Part shown: positions 52,890 to 62,600 of the stretch, one piece after another
How positions within the stretch are numbered: the first letter of the stretch is position 1
How the letters are laid out: each line of letters starts with the position of its first letter
DNA from: Hahella sp.
GTDB taxonomy: Bacteria > Pseudomonadota > Gammaproteobacteria > Pseudomonadales > Oleiphilaceae
Reading direction: 5' to 3'
DNA: 64,000 nt
NCBI GenBank assembly: GCA_028280065.1
Contig: JANQMN010000139.1
Coordinates: 124,001-188,000 of the forward strand
The notes under the pieces: generated by a model
The model's database searches: none
Told to the model about the DNA's origin: nothing
Seen by the model: only the letters and a program-made list of their open reading frames with translations
Program-made: the position numbers and the translations under genes

Positions 52890-53747
52890 GTGAAAAATTG
52901 CTGGCAACAAAAGTTACCCGGATTGCGCCTCGGATTGATATGGGTTGCCTTTATCGGTTTTTGCTTGTCAATTTCGCTTCCGGCTACAGGTGCTGAGTTG
53001 CAGGCCATTTACCCCAAGCCCTCGGTGGCCGACGATACCCGTCCCTTGTATCCATCCCAGGTGATTCAGCTTGCCCTTAGTAAAGTCAGTGGAAATTGGC
53101 AGTTTGGCTACTCGACCTTGCCAATGGAAAGAGCCCGCATGGAAGTGGAACTGGAACTCGGTCAGCAAATCAACGTGCTGATGCTGCCCGGTCAAGATCA
53201 TTATGATCAACGATATCTGCTCGTCCCCTTTCCGGTGGATAGAGGGTTACTGGGGTATCGGGTTTCGCTGATTCGACAACAGGATCAGGTAAAGTTTAAT
53301 CAAGTCCGGGATCTGGCAGACCTGCAGGGGTTTACCGGTTGTTTGAACGCCAATTGGTCTATCACGCCGGTGTTTCAGTTAAACAATCTACCCCTGCTGT
53401 TGGAAAACCGTTACATCACGAACTTCGTCAATCTGGCCCGCGGTGCATGCGATTATTTCTCCCGGGGCGTTAGCGAGGTCACGCTTGAGTTGAAGCAGTT
53501 CAGGCCAAAGTACCCTGACCTAACCATCGAGCAGGAAATACTTGTGCAGCTTCCGTTTGCTTTTTATCTGTACGTCGCACCTACGCAGCCTAAATTGCAA
53601 AAAGCGCTGCTTGAGGGACTCAATCTGGCGTTGAAGGATAATAGCTTCGATGTGCTTTTCAACGAGTTTTTTCAGCAGGATATCCAGGCGCTGGATATAC
53701 GGTCGCGTCGCAGAATAGGTTTGAAGGTAGATAAGCCTCATGGTTGA
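52890..53747 (+). CDS. periplasmic solute-binding-like protein
   Basis: Encodes 285 residues with a signal peptide ending LPATGA (about residue 34). The mature protein resembles the SBP_bac_3 bilobed fold: IQLALSKVSGNWQFGYSTLPMERARMEVELE, FPVDRGLLGYRVSLI, then VRDLADLQGFTGCLNANWSITPVFQ. Two cysteines might pair. The usual strong ligand motif is not obvious, so it is a divergent member. No transport partners are nearby, suggesting a sensory or amino-acid-like ligand role (inference). Confidence 0.65.
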   Translation: MKNCWQQKLPGLRLGLIWVAFIGFCLSISLPATGAELQAIYPKPSVADDTRPLYPSQVIQLALSKVSGNWQFGYSTLPMERARMEVELELGQQINVLMLPGQDHYDQRYLLVPFPVDRGLLGYRVSLIRQQDQVKFNQVRDLADLQGFTGCLNANWSITPVFQLNNLPLLLENRYITNFVNLARGACDYFSRGVSEVTLELKQFRPKYPDLTIEQEILVQLPFAFYLYVAPTQPKLQKALLEGLNLALKDNSFDVLFNEFFQQDIQALDIRSRRRIGLKVDKPHG

Positions 53748-53899
53748 GCACCCTATCAGCGCCCGGAACTATGGTTAAAACCTTTGAATTAGAAACTGAA
53801 TCAGATATCTCCCTACCATGCAGAAAAACATGTACGCGACCCTAGCGCCAGGTCAACCCTTTAATCGGAAGATTCCCATAACTCTTACGGGAGCTAACC

Positions 53900-55393
53900 A
53901 TGTCGCAGGCTAATCCGGAGAGCTATTTATCCAACGCCCAGGCCTTTGACGATGCCGAAGCGGCTGTCGACTGCCTGGTGCGGTTCTATGACGACGCGGT
54001 AAATCTGCTGCTGGACGCTTTTGCCGATTACCGGCAGGATGTTATCCGGCCTGCTCGGGTCAGGCAGACCTATCCGGGCATTTATGTCAACATCGAAAGG
54101 GAAGCCCAGGACTTTGATACCAGAAGCGCCTTCGGGTTTTGCCATGCGGTCGGCGAGTTTGGCACGACCATCACCAGGCCCGGTCTTTTTCGGGAATATT
54201 TGCTGGAGCAATTGCACAGCATACTCATGTACCACCAAACGCAAGTTTGGGTCGGTTTCAGCGGCCAGCCGTTGCCGATACATTTTGCCATGCAAAACGA
54301 CATCGCCGAATTTACCAAGGATATGGCGGCGGAGAAGGTGTATGCCCTGCGTAATCATTTTGATGTTCCCAATCTTGCGAACATTGACGACGCAATTGCC
54401 GATGGCGCACATCATTGGGAAGAGACCAGCATTCAACCGCTTTCCCTGTTCTCCGCGCAACGGACCGATTATGCGCTGCACCGCCTGAAGCACTACACCG
54501 GCTCGGAACCGGAACATTTTCAGCCCTTTGTCCTGTTTACCAACTACCAGTTTTATGTGGAAGAATTTATAAAATTCGGCCGCAGCGCGGTTGAACAGGG
54601 CGAGGCGAACAGCGGCTATCATGCCTTGGTAGAGCCGGGCAATGTGATTTATCGCATGAGCGATCACGGCGAGTTGCAGATAGAAGGAATTGTACCCGGC
54701 CGGACTCCTCAGATGCCCGCCTATCATTTGAAACGCCGGGACGGCCAGGGCATTACCCTGGTGAATATCGGTGTCGGCCCATCCAACGCCAAAACCATTA
54801 CCGACCATATCGCCGTGCTCCGGCCGCATTGCTGGCTGATGCTGGGGCATTGCGCTGGCCTGCGAAACACCCAGCGCCTGGGGGATTATGTCCTAGCGCA
54901 CGCCTATCTCCGGGAGGACAATGTGCTCTCCGACATACTGCCCGTATCAGTGCCGATACCCGCCATTGCCGAAGTACAAACGGCGTTGCATGAAGCCACG
55001 GAAGCGATAAGCGGGTTGAACGATTACGAGCTCAAACGGTTGGTTCGAACCGGTACGGTGGCCACTGTCGACGACCGCAATTGGGAACTGCTGAATTATC
55101 CGTTACTAATGGAGAAGTTCAGTCAGAGTAGGGCCATCGCCTTGGATATGGAATCTGCGACAATTGCCGCCAACGGCTTTCGATATCGAGTGCCCTATGG
55201 GACGTTGCTCTGTGTGTCGGATAAACCGATGCATGGTGAAATCAAACTTCCCGGTATGGCTGATCATTTCTATCGGGAACGGGTAAGTCAGCATTTACAG
55301 ATCGGCATCCGTGCCATGGAGCTTTTACGCGCCATCCCAGCCAGTCTGCATAGCCGGAAACTGCGAACCTTCGCGGAACCGGCTTTTCGCTGA
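53900..55393 (+). CDS. amn: AMP nucleosidase
   Basis: Hydrolyses AMP to adenine and ribose-5-phosphate in the cytoplasm, controlling adenylate levels. The N-terminal regulatory domain (about 1-190) includes DAEAAVDCLVRFYDDAVNLLLDAF and ends before the catalytic nucleoside-phosphorylase-type domain. That domain contains GITLVNIGVGPSNAKTITDHIAVLRPHCWLMLGHCAGLR, ALDMESATIAANGFRYRVPYGTLLCVSDKP and the final KLPGMADHFYRERVSQHLQIG. At 497 aa it matches the family. Its proximity to a purine-type importer fits purine salvage. Confidence 0.96.
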   Translation: MSQANPESYLSNAQAFDDAEAAVDCLVRFYDDAVNLLLDAFADYRQDVIRPARVRQTYPGIYVNIEREAQDFDTRSAFGFCHAVGEFGTTITRPGLFREYLLEQLHSILMYHQTQVWVGFSGQPLPIHFAMQNDIAEFTKDMAAEKVYALRNHFDVPNLANIDDAIADGAHHWEETSIQPLSLFSAQRTDYALHRLKHYTGSEPEHFQPFVLFTNYQFYVEEFIKFGRSAVEQGEANSGYHALVEPGNVIYRMSDHGELQIEGIVPGRTPQMPAYHLKRRDGQGITLVNIGVGPSNAKTITDHIAVLRPHCWLMLGHCAGLRNTQRLGDYVLAHAYLREDNVLSDILPVSVPIPAIAEVQTALHEATEAISGLNDYELKRLVRTGTVATVDDRNWELLNYPLLMEKFSQSRAIALDMESATIAANGFRYRVPYGTLLCVSDKPMHGEIKLPGMADHFYRERVSQHLQIGIRAMELLRAIPASLHSRKLRTFAEPAFR

Positions 55394-55462
55394 GCGGTTC
55401 GTATTGAGAAACGCCTTGGATGGCGTTTCCGGAAAGACATAGGTCGTTACTTTATCGAAGGG

Positions 55463-56200
55463 CTACAAAACATCGGCTAAAAATTCGGTAAATGAAGCCC
55501 AGGACTTTTTGTCGGCATCCTCTCTATATCGCTCCGAACCAAATACGGTAAACGCATGAGGAGCACCGCTATAGGTGATCATTTCATGGGCTACGCCATT
55601 GGCCTCCAGTTCAGTGGCGAGTGCGGCAAACTGATCCATAGTGATGGCAGTATCGGCGGTGCCGTGATACACCATGATTTTTCCCCGGGTATTTGTATAG
55701 TTCTGGCCTTCCGGCGTTGTTAATCCGCCATGAAAGCTCGCAAAACCTTTCAGAGGTTTACCGGAGCGAGCCAATTCCAATACCGCGGCACCTCCGAAGC
55801 AATACCCCATGGCGACGCTATTTGAGGTTGCCGCGCCCAGTTTGGCGGCAGTATCTATCGCACCTTTCAATAACGCCCGCATTTTCTGCCGGTCTTTGTA
55901 AAGCTCGCCGGTATGTTGCCGTTTATCCTTGACTTCCGTCGGACGAACTCCTGCTCCGAAAAGATCGGCGGCGAACACACTGTACCCTAATTCAGCCAGC
56001 ATATTCGCGCGCTTCACCTCATAATCCGTCAGTCCGTCCCAATCGTGGACCAGCAGAATGAATCCCTTACTGTCTGTGGCGGCAATATAGTAGCCTTCAT
56101 AAGGTTGACCGTTGACCTCATATTGAATCATCTTGCCACCGGCGTGGGCATTGACGTTAAGTATAATTCCCAAGATAAAAATCAGCAGCCTGGTGTGCAT
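55463..56200 (-). CDS. dienelactone hydrolase family protein, exported
   Basis: Alpha/beta hydrolase with cysteine nucleophile. The start ATG at 56200 has GGAGG 6 bp upstream and gives a signal peptide ending NVNAHA; longer frames upstream have no such site. The nucleophile motif is GYCFGGAAV, the catalytic aspartate is in MVYHGTADTAITM and the histidine is in SGAPHAFTVFG. The 245-residue protein appears to be secreted to the periplasm, which is unusual for true dienelactone hydrolases. The substrate is therefore unknown. Confidence 0.9.
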   Translation of the reverse strand: MHTRLLIFILGIILNVNAHAGGKMIQYEVNGQPYEGYYIAATDSKGFILLVHDWDGLTDYEVKRANMLAELGYSVFAADLFGAGVRPTEVKDKRQHTGELYKDRQKMRALLKGAIDTAAKLGAATSNSVAMGYCFGGAAVLELARSGKPLKGFASFHGGLTTPEGQNYTNTRGKIMVYHGTADTAITMDQFAALATELEANGVAHEMITYSGAPHAFTVFGSERYREDADKKSWASFTEFLADVL

Positions 56201-56395
56201 TGTTGCCTCCATGAAGAATTGAAATTTTGGGTATTGTTGCATATAGAGTAATACCTAATCTTTGTAAGACTAGCTAGCATAATACGCAATGGATTTGGCG
56301 TTAGTTTCCAATGCAGGCATTTACTTTTGCAGTCGCCTAAACTGAGATTTTAAGATTTAATCATTTTTCATCCTGGAACCTGTCCCTAAAGTTAG

Positions 56396-57148
56396 ATGTC
56401 CGCTATGTTGACCCGGCCGATCCTCAAGCTGTTTATTCTTCCCGTACTCCTATCGCTCAGCCTGCAACTGAAGGCCGCTGAACCCTATACCGTGATGTTT
56501 TCGGAAAACGGCTACATGCCGTACTTTTCGATCGATGGTCAACAGGTGGGTGGCCTTTACCGGCAACTGCTGGATGCACTGGAGCAACAGTACGATCTGT
56601 CTTTCAAATACTATACGGTGCCCCGGAAGCGTATTGAGTCAATCATCAACGATGCCGAGTACACTTTAATACTGTCCAATCCGTCATGGTTTAAGCAGTT
56701 AAATCCGGCAATGTTGCTAACCCGGCCATTTTACGCCTACAAAGACCGTATCTTTCTGCGCAAAGGGTTGAAGTCCGTAAGCACCTTGGAGGAATTGAAA
56801 GGATTGACTTTATGTGGAAGGCACGGCTTTGTGTACAGCGCAACCATGGAGGCCATGCTCGGAGACGGTCGGCTGAGGCGGGTCAACTCGCCGTCCAATA
56901 GCGGCGTGGTCAAAATGTTGCTGCTAGAACGCTGCGATTTTACCATTCTCGATGAAGGGGTAATGGACGCCTTGCTAAAGGATTTGGAAGTGAGTACCGC
57001 TGATTTTGTTCGCACCCCCCTGGTGGATGCGTCTTGGCCGCAGCGGTTTATCCTCACCCCCGATTCGACGGAACTATACGAGATTTTGCAAAAGGCAATC
57101 GCCTCGGGATTTATCGAAGACTTTTTTAGGCGGCAAGGCTATGAGTAA
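56396..57148 (+). CDS. periplasmic substrate-binding-domain protein
   Basis: A 250-residue SBP_bac_3-like protein with signal peptide ending LQLKA. Features are YTVMFSENGYMPYFSIDGQQVGGLYRQLLDALEQQ, a central YAYKDRIFLRKGLKSVSTLEELKGLTLCGRHGF and the closing KAIASGFIEDFFRRQGYE. Two cysteines (LCGRHGF and ERCDFT) may form a disulfide. It is a second lone binding protein in this region and is distinct from the one at 52890. Confidence 0.78.
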   Translation: MSAMLTRPILKLFILPVLLSLSLQLKAAEPYTVMFSENGYMPYFSIDGQQVGGLYRQLLDALEQQYDLSFKYYTVPRKRIESIINDAEYTLILSNPSWFKQLNPAMLLTRPFYAYKDRIFLRKGLKSVSTLEELKGLTLCGRHGFVYSATMEAMLGDGRLRRVNSPSNSGVVKMLLLERCDFTILDEGVMDALLKDLEVSTADFVRTPLVDASWPQRFILTPDSTELYEILQKAIASGFIEDFFRRQGYE

Positions 57149-57471
57149 GAAGTTCCCTCAGATAGAAAGCAATCCAAAACGAATAGACGAAATCGCGCGT
57201 CGTTAGTACATGAAACTGGCCTTAGTAGTTAGTCCAAGACCCGAATGTCATTTACTTAGGACAAATTGACCGCCAATGTTGAGTTTATAGGGTGTCATGG
57301 CCCATAAACTGAGACCATCGACAGCAGGGAGAATGCCGCAGTGGAGCTGTCGTTGAGCCCCCAAGGAAGGGTTACGGCGTGTCTCGGTTTGTGGGACATG
57401 ACAACCAAGGTACTGAGTTAAAGAACCTTTTAACCAATGGAAGTGCCATTCGCCCAAGACTCAATTTAGTA
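57149..57471. other. intergenic region with an unclassified remnant-like frame
   Basis: A 323-bp gap. A minus-strand frame of 69 codons (57248-57457) begins MGEWHFHWLKG and has protein-like, cysteine-containing composition. It has no family I can name and no clear ribosome-binding site. It might be a decayed mobile-element or gene fragment. I do not annotate it as a gene. Confidence 0.3.
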
Positions 57472-58266
57472 CTACAAAGTTTGCTGGTGTAAGCGTTTTT
57501 GCAATGCCCGCCATTTATCGATTTGCTGGGAGTTGCCGAGATTGGAAGTGTATTTCCGGCCTTCCCATACGGTCTTTTCATTAAAGCTGTATATCGCACG
57601 CAGGTCATGGCGTTCGCGGATTTCAGCGAGCATGTTGTCCAGTACCAGAGGGGACATGGCGGCAGATTTGTCGGGATAGTAGTCCAGCACCATGTGGCTT
57701 TCGTGGTTGATGAAGTTCTTTACGAAAGTCAGGCGAAGCTTTTCCTCGCTAATGCCGAGAGAACGCAGAGAGAAATACTTGGCGATTGCAAAGTCTTCGC
57801 AGTCGCCGCCATTACGGACAATGACTTCCATTGGCGTCGCCCAAAAATCCGAGCGTTTCCAGGCGCGAGGGTCGTCAATATAAGGCATGTCGTTGAAGTA
57901 TTGGTTAACTGCCTGAATCTGCGCCATTTCAGAGAGGTTATGGGTTTTGTGTAAAAAACCTAGCCAATCCTGCACGCGCTGCTTGGCTTGCTCGCTAAGC
58001 TGGCTGTGCAATGCGCTGGACAATCCGACCTTTGAATAGCTGAATTCAGTAGCGGCCAGTGCGTTTGTAGAGGGTTGCTCCTGCTCAGCGGACTTGTTCC
58101 GGTGAACCTTGGATGCGGATTTCGTTGACGTATAGGTCGAACTGGATTCGATTTGGCCATGACAGATAGGCATGGTGAGCGTCGGTAACGCCAATACCAT
58201 AAGCCTCAGCTTGTTACCTTTGCTGATTTGTGGATGCATTCTTGTCATTCGCCAACCTGTCTTCAC
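57472..58266 (-). CDS. LapG-like periplasmic cysteine protease (transglutaminase-like)
   Basis: A 264-residue BTLCP-family protease. The catalytic triad is visible: cysteine in NGGDCEDFAIAKYFSL, histidine in HESHMVLDYY and aspartate in SPLVLDNMLAEI. In Pseudomonas, LapG cleaves the giant adhesin LapA when the cyclic-di-GMP receptor LapD releases it, causing biofilm dispersal. A signal or anchor region lies near residues 20-36 (LRLMVLALPTLTMPICHG). No lapD or lapA homologue is beside it. ATGs at 58266 and about 20-30 bp further in are possible starts. Confidence 0.82.
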   Translation of the reverse strand: MKTGWRMTRMHPQISKGNKLRLMVLALPTLTMPICHGQIESSSTYTSTKSASKVHRNKSAEQEQPSTNALAATEFSYSKVGLSSALHSQLSEQAKQRVQDWLGFLHKTHNLSEMAQIQAVNQYFNDMPYIDDPRAWKRSDFWATPMEVIVRNGGDCEDFAIAKYFSLRSLGISEEKLRLTFVKNFINHESHMVLDYYPDKSAAMSPLVLDNMLAEIRERHDLRAIYSFNEKTVWEGRKYTSNLGNSQQIDKWRALQKRLHQQTL

Positions 58267-58370
58267 TTGTCAACCGCCTTACTGTTATAACCTGTACAGG
58301 ATATTAGCTCAAGCCCCTGCATAAACCGTACGACTGGTCTATTACCTGGCCTGGCGGGTTTTAGTCAGCC

Positions 58371-58419
58371 CATAAAAAAGCGTTGCAATGATGGCATTGG
58401 TAACACCACCGTTGCAACG
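58371..58419 (-). terminator. intrinsic terminator of the small repeat protein gene
   Basis: On the minus strand CGTTGCAA pairs with TTGCAACG (58412-58419 and 58381-58388) and is followed by CTTTTTTAT. The 23-nt loop can fold internally. It lies about 70 bp after the preceding stop. Confidence 0.75.
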
Positions 58420-58489
58420 TCAAAGGTCTTTCAGGACTGTGTTAAAGATGCTATCGCGCGCTACTGCCCGACAGTAGCACAAACTGGAA

Positions 58490-58795
58490 TCAAAAGTTGT
58501 TGTAAAGCGGCTGCAGTGTCGCCTCGTCAAAGGTGCTTTCTACGGACTGGCCAGGCGCTACGCTCGAATAATTGTAGTTCAGGTAACCAGGCTCCAGGAA
58601 TCTATCGCCTGAAGCGCTGGGTTGCAGTTCGTTGATTCTGTTAATCGCATCAACAGTCAATTCGGAAGCAGTGGATGCAAAGTTGTAGTTGAGATAGCCA
58701 GGCTCTTCGATAGTGTTTGCAGGATCAACTGCCATTGCTGTCAAACTCGTGCCAGTTAGCACAGCAGTTAAGATTGTGCGAGTGATAAGTGTCAT
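58490..58795 (-). CDS. small exported protein with duplicated EPGYLNYN motif
   Basis: Encodes 101 residues. GGAGA lies 5 bp before the ATG. The signal peptide ends SLTAMA (residue 22). The mature 79-residue protein contains two copies of a motif, EPGYLNYNF at 31-39 and EPGYLNYNY at 68-76. Each is followed by a serine/threonine/valine-rich stretch (STASELTVDAIN and SVAPGQSVESTF). I do not recognise the family. Its own promoter and terminator show a monocistronic gene. Confidence 0.68.
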   Translation of the reverse strand: MTLITRTILTAVLTGTSLTAMAVDPANTIEEPGYLNYNFASTASELTVDAINRINELQPSASGDRFLEPGYLNYNYSSVAPGQSVESTFDEATLQPLYNNF

Positions 58796-58975
58796 AACAT
58801 TCTCCGACTAGTGCGTATCAAAAGTTGTTTGGCGATGACATCCTCCTATCTTTTTAGCGCTATCCAGGCTTTTCCTCTGCGTCATCTTTGTTACGTTTTA
58901 ATAGACCGGAGCTGTCGGGAAATGTTCAAAAGTTATTTGCAATCTTTTGTTATATCCATATGCAAATGGAAGAAG

Positions 58976-59638
58976 CTAGCGGTTGAGCCACCATTCTTGG
59001 TCGAGAAAAAGTCCGCTGGCAAGCAGTGCGGGGCGCAATATGTTATCGGCATAGTGACAGCCGGTTTCTCCAATGTCCTGCTGTTCGCCTTTGCGGTGGG
59101 CCTTGGTCCCTGGATGGCCATTAGCAAGTTCTGCCACCATATCCTGGTATCCAGGTTGCCAAGCCTGTAGATGCGGAAAGCTATGCCGCAGATTCTTAAT
59201 CATTTGAAGCGCGGCGAAATCCAAATCGCCCCAGAAATAGAAAGGTAGCCTGTTGTCTTGACCAAACCAGGATTTTTCAAACAACTGCCGCTGACCAGGT
59301 TCGCTGGTTTCAACATAGCTCAGCAACACGGAGTCTCTGCTTCTGCCGCGAACTGCAGTGGCCTTAAAACCCTGGCTGTAAACGATGGCAAGCCTGTTCA
59401 TTGGAGGATATTGATTGCGACAGGCCTGAAGAAAGCAATCCTGATTCTCAATCAGGAGAATGCCGGTAACTTCGACAGGTAGATGCACCGCCAACATGAT
59501 AGGTCGGATAACGAGGCTCTTAGGAAGCCCGGGAAACAGCATTTGAATCAACTGTTCATGGCGTTCCAAGAACTTGGAATCACCCCAAAAAGCTTGGGCG
59601 CTTACCTGCCGAAGCGTGAGGTTGGGTGCTGATTTCAT
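58976..59638 (-). CDS. jetD: Wadjet/MksG nuclease subunit JetD, short form
   Basis: Toprim-like (DUF2220) nuclease subunit of the Wadjet complex that cuts plasmid DNA after the SMC motor has extruded it. The Toprim acidic residues are visible: Glu64 in GILLIENQD and Asp138/Asp140 in FYFWGDLDFAALQMIKNLR. The QPGYQDMVAEL, GTKAHRKGEQQDIGETGCHYAD and DQEWW segments are typical of the JetD C-terminal half. The protein has only 220 residues and lacks the approximately 150-200-residue N-terminal arm (DUF3322) of usual JetD. A stop codon lies directly before the ATG, so the shortness is real in this sequence. Confidence 0.85.
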   Translation of the reverse strand: MKSAPNLTLRQVSAQAFWGDSKFLERHEQLIQMLFPGLPKSLVIRPIMLAVHLPVEVTGILLIENQDCFLQACRNQYPPMNRLAIVYSQGFKATAVRGRSRDSVLLSYVETSEPGQRQLFEKSWFGQDNRLPFYFWGDLDFAALQMIKNLRHSFPHLQAWQPGYQDMVAELANGHPGTKAHRKGEQQDIGETGCHYADNILRPALLASGLFLDQEWWLNR

Positions 59639-59655
59639 TTAATCGCCGGCGCGCG

Positions 59656-62600
59656 CTATTGAAACTCTTCCATGAAGTCGAGGCTGAACTGGTGTCTCAC
59701 CATGCTCCGATGATTGGCCCATAGGTCAGCGATTTTTTCCTGATTGCATACCTGTCTGTCTACCAGCACCCGGGACTTAAGTTCGCCGATCGGCTGAGTG
59801 GTCGGGCATTTGCTGAAAACAAACTGGTTGCTGATGAGGTCCATAAAGGGGCCGGATTTGCTGGTCGGCATAATAAACAGCAACTGCAAACCCAGGGTTT
59901 GAGTAAGATAGTTAATCACTTCGCGGCTGCGTGTCTCGTCCATTTTGGAGAATGCCTCGTCCACCAAGACCATCCGCAGGTGGCTGTCGCCATCCCCAAA
60001 GCGAAAGGCGGAGGTTATTGCCGCCGAGCGAATAATGTAGGCCGGCGTTTCGAGCTGACCGCCGCTGCCGGTGCCATATTGCGAGAGTGGAATCGGCTGT
60101 TTGTTTTCAGGTTGCTTGTAAATTTCATAGCTGCGGTAGTTGCGATAATCAGAAATCCGTTCCAGCTCCCGCATGGATTTTTGCTCGTCGTCAGAGAGCA
60201 ACATCGTCATGATCCGATCCCTGACCAGACACACTTTTTCACTCAGTTCGGCATCGAAAAGGGTCGCGCTTTCACCCAGATTAGGCAGGCTGATGACTTC
60301 TTTGAAGAAATCCCAGTAATCTTTGAATTCCGGAACCCAGCTCCAGCCAAACCGGAATGACTCGCGGTCGGCACCGAAACGGTGGTGTTCCAGCTCCCGG
60401 TTCATCTCTTCAAGAACCTTCTTACCTTCGTTGATCGCTTGATAGATAGCGTGGCAAAGATGAGTAATAAAGGTATTGTTGAAGGTGGTTTTCAAACTGC
60501 TGAGCTTTTCTTGTTTTTCTACCAGAATATTGTTCTTCAAGCGGTTGCGGATGGTTTCCAGTTCCCGGCAAACTTCGCAAATGCGGCTGAAAAAAAGGCG
60601 GTCGTGAAGGTGGTCGTAATCGGGGATATAAGCAATTTGATCCGTCAGATGGCTATGTTGGTTGTGTTCGATCAGGGTCGATTCCAGGCGTCTCGCCAGG
60701 GCTTCAATATTTGCCTGGGTATCCTGTAATTCCAGATGCAGTTGTTCGCTTTGAGTGGTTTCCGCCTGGCTGTCGGCATGGGTCAGCCGTTCTTCAACGT
60801 CAAACTCCGGCCATATCGCCACCAGTGAGCGAAGATTGCTTTCTCCTTCGTCCTGGGTGCTTTCAGACTGATCTTTCGCAGCGCTGAGCAGGTTGCACTT
60901 TTTCTCAACCTGTTCGAGTTCGGTCTGCAGGCTGCCCTCGCGTTTAATCAGCTCGGCGATGGATTCACGCAGTTTCTGCTCCTGGGATCGTAGCTCGTCA
61001 AGCTCTTCCTCGAGCTGTTGGAAATCTTCCAGGTCCAGTTGTTCCAAGCGCTGTTCGGCATCCTGCAAGTCCCGGTGCAGCACCAGTAGTTGTTGCAGCC
61101 GATCGGCATAACTGTTCGGTTTAATTTGATCAATCGCCAGCAATAAGGCGCTCAATTGCGCTTTTTGGTCGGTATTCTTTTGTTGCTCTTCGAGCAGGCG
61201 GGAAACTTCAAAGCGTTTTGCCGCTAACGCCCGTTCCCTTGCCCCTTGACCGAACACCAGTTCGCTGTCGCCGATATCGCAGCGGAACATGCTGTAAGCA
61301 CCGGATCCCAGACCGTTGACGGTCAAGCCGCGGCGGGTCATACGCAGTTCGTTTTCCGATGCCACCCGAACCACTTTGCCGTAGCTGGCGGTCAGATAAG
61401 CCCTGGCCGTGGCGTGGCTGAATTCCATGCAATGAATGATGGAGGCGTTATCCAAGGTTAAGCGTTCGCTGTCCCGCTGGGCCTTATCGCCCTGGATTAC
61501 CCGTGCGCTGCTGCCGCCTTTGAGTGTGCGTACGATGCGAATCGCCTGGGCTTCCCACTTGGCATCGACAATGATGCCGTAGCGGGCACCGCCAATATAG
61601 CCTTCGATGGCATTTTGCCATTCCGCTTCCTTGATTTCGACGAAGTCGCACAACACGCAGGCGTCAGCTTCGGGACACTCCCGGCGGATGGCATCCAGGG
61701 CCTGTTTTACGGCATAGGGATAGCTGACTTTGTGTGCCGCAAGACTATCGATTTCCGCCTGTTTCTGGAGCCGCTGTTGTTCCAGTTTCTGCAAAGAAGA
61801 TTCCTGGCGATGCAACAGCCGGCTGACCTGATCCCGTAAGCTGATATTGTCTGCTCTCTGATCCCGGTTGTGCCAATGACGTTGCCATTGCTGCATTGTC
61901 TGCTGGATCTGCAAGGCGTGATCGAGAAATCCCTCCAATGGCGAGATGTCTATCCAGTCTTTTCCCAGGAGCGCAGCGATATCCAATTTGTTCTGTTGGA
62001 GTTGCAGAAACTTATTGCCCTGCGCCAGCAGTTCCCGGTCGCACAGTACAGGCAGTTCGGCCACGACGGCAGGCTGCTTCAGGAGTAGGAGAATTTGCTC
62101 GGTAGCACCATAGGCTTGCAGTAAATCATGGTGTTGCTGCAACAGCTCCGGCGCTTGCTCGTGCAACTGGCGATGCAGGTGGGAAATCGTCTGTTCCAAC
62201 TGATCTTTCTGCTGCAATGGTTGATAACCCAGGCGTCTGGCGCGCAATTCCACCAATCTGTTGTCCGTTTGCCGGTGGCGGTTTTCCAAGGTCTTGCGTT
62301 CTTCGAGGTTCACCTTCTCTTCATCCAGCAGAGCGGTCTGCTGTTTCTTACAGGCTATATAAGACTTTTGGTCTTGCAGGTATTGATGACGGGCGGTGAT
62401 ATATTGCCAGACATTGAGGTCGATCCAGGCATGGATGTATTGCTGGCCAAAGTGATTTGCATCGGCCAAGGTTTGGATGGATTTTTGCAGACGGCTCGCT
62501 TCGTGCTCCATGCTGTGTATGGTCCGGAGCAAGTCCGATACCGAACGGATCGCTTCTCCCAGGTCTTTCTTCTCCATTATCTCGTTGGCGACAAAATCGT

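Noticed and set aside
53927-54850. Long antisense frame of 307 codons opposite amn
   Set aside because: It overlaps amn entirely and shows no domain. The amn protein is complete in its own frame.
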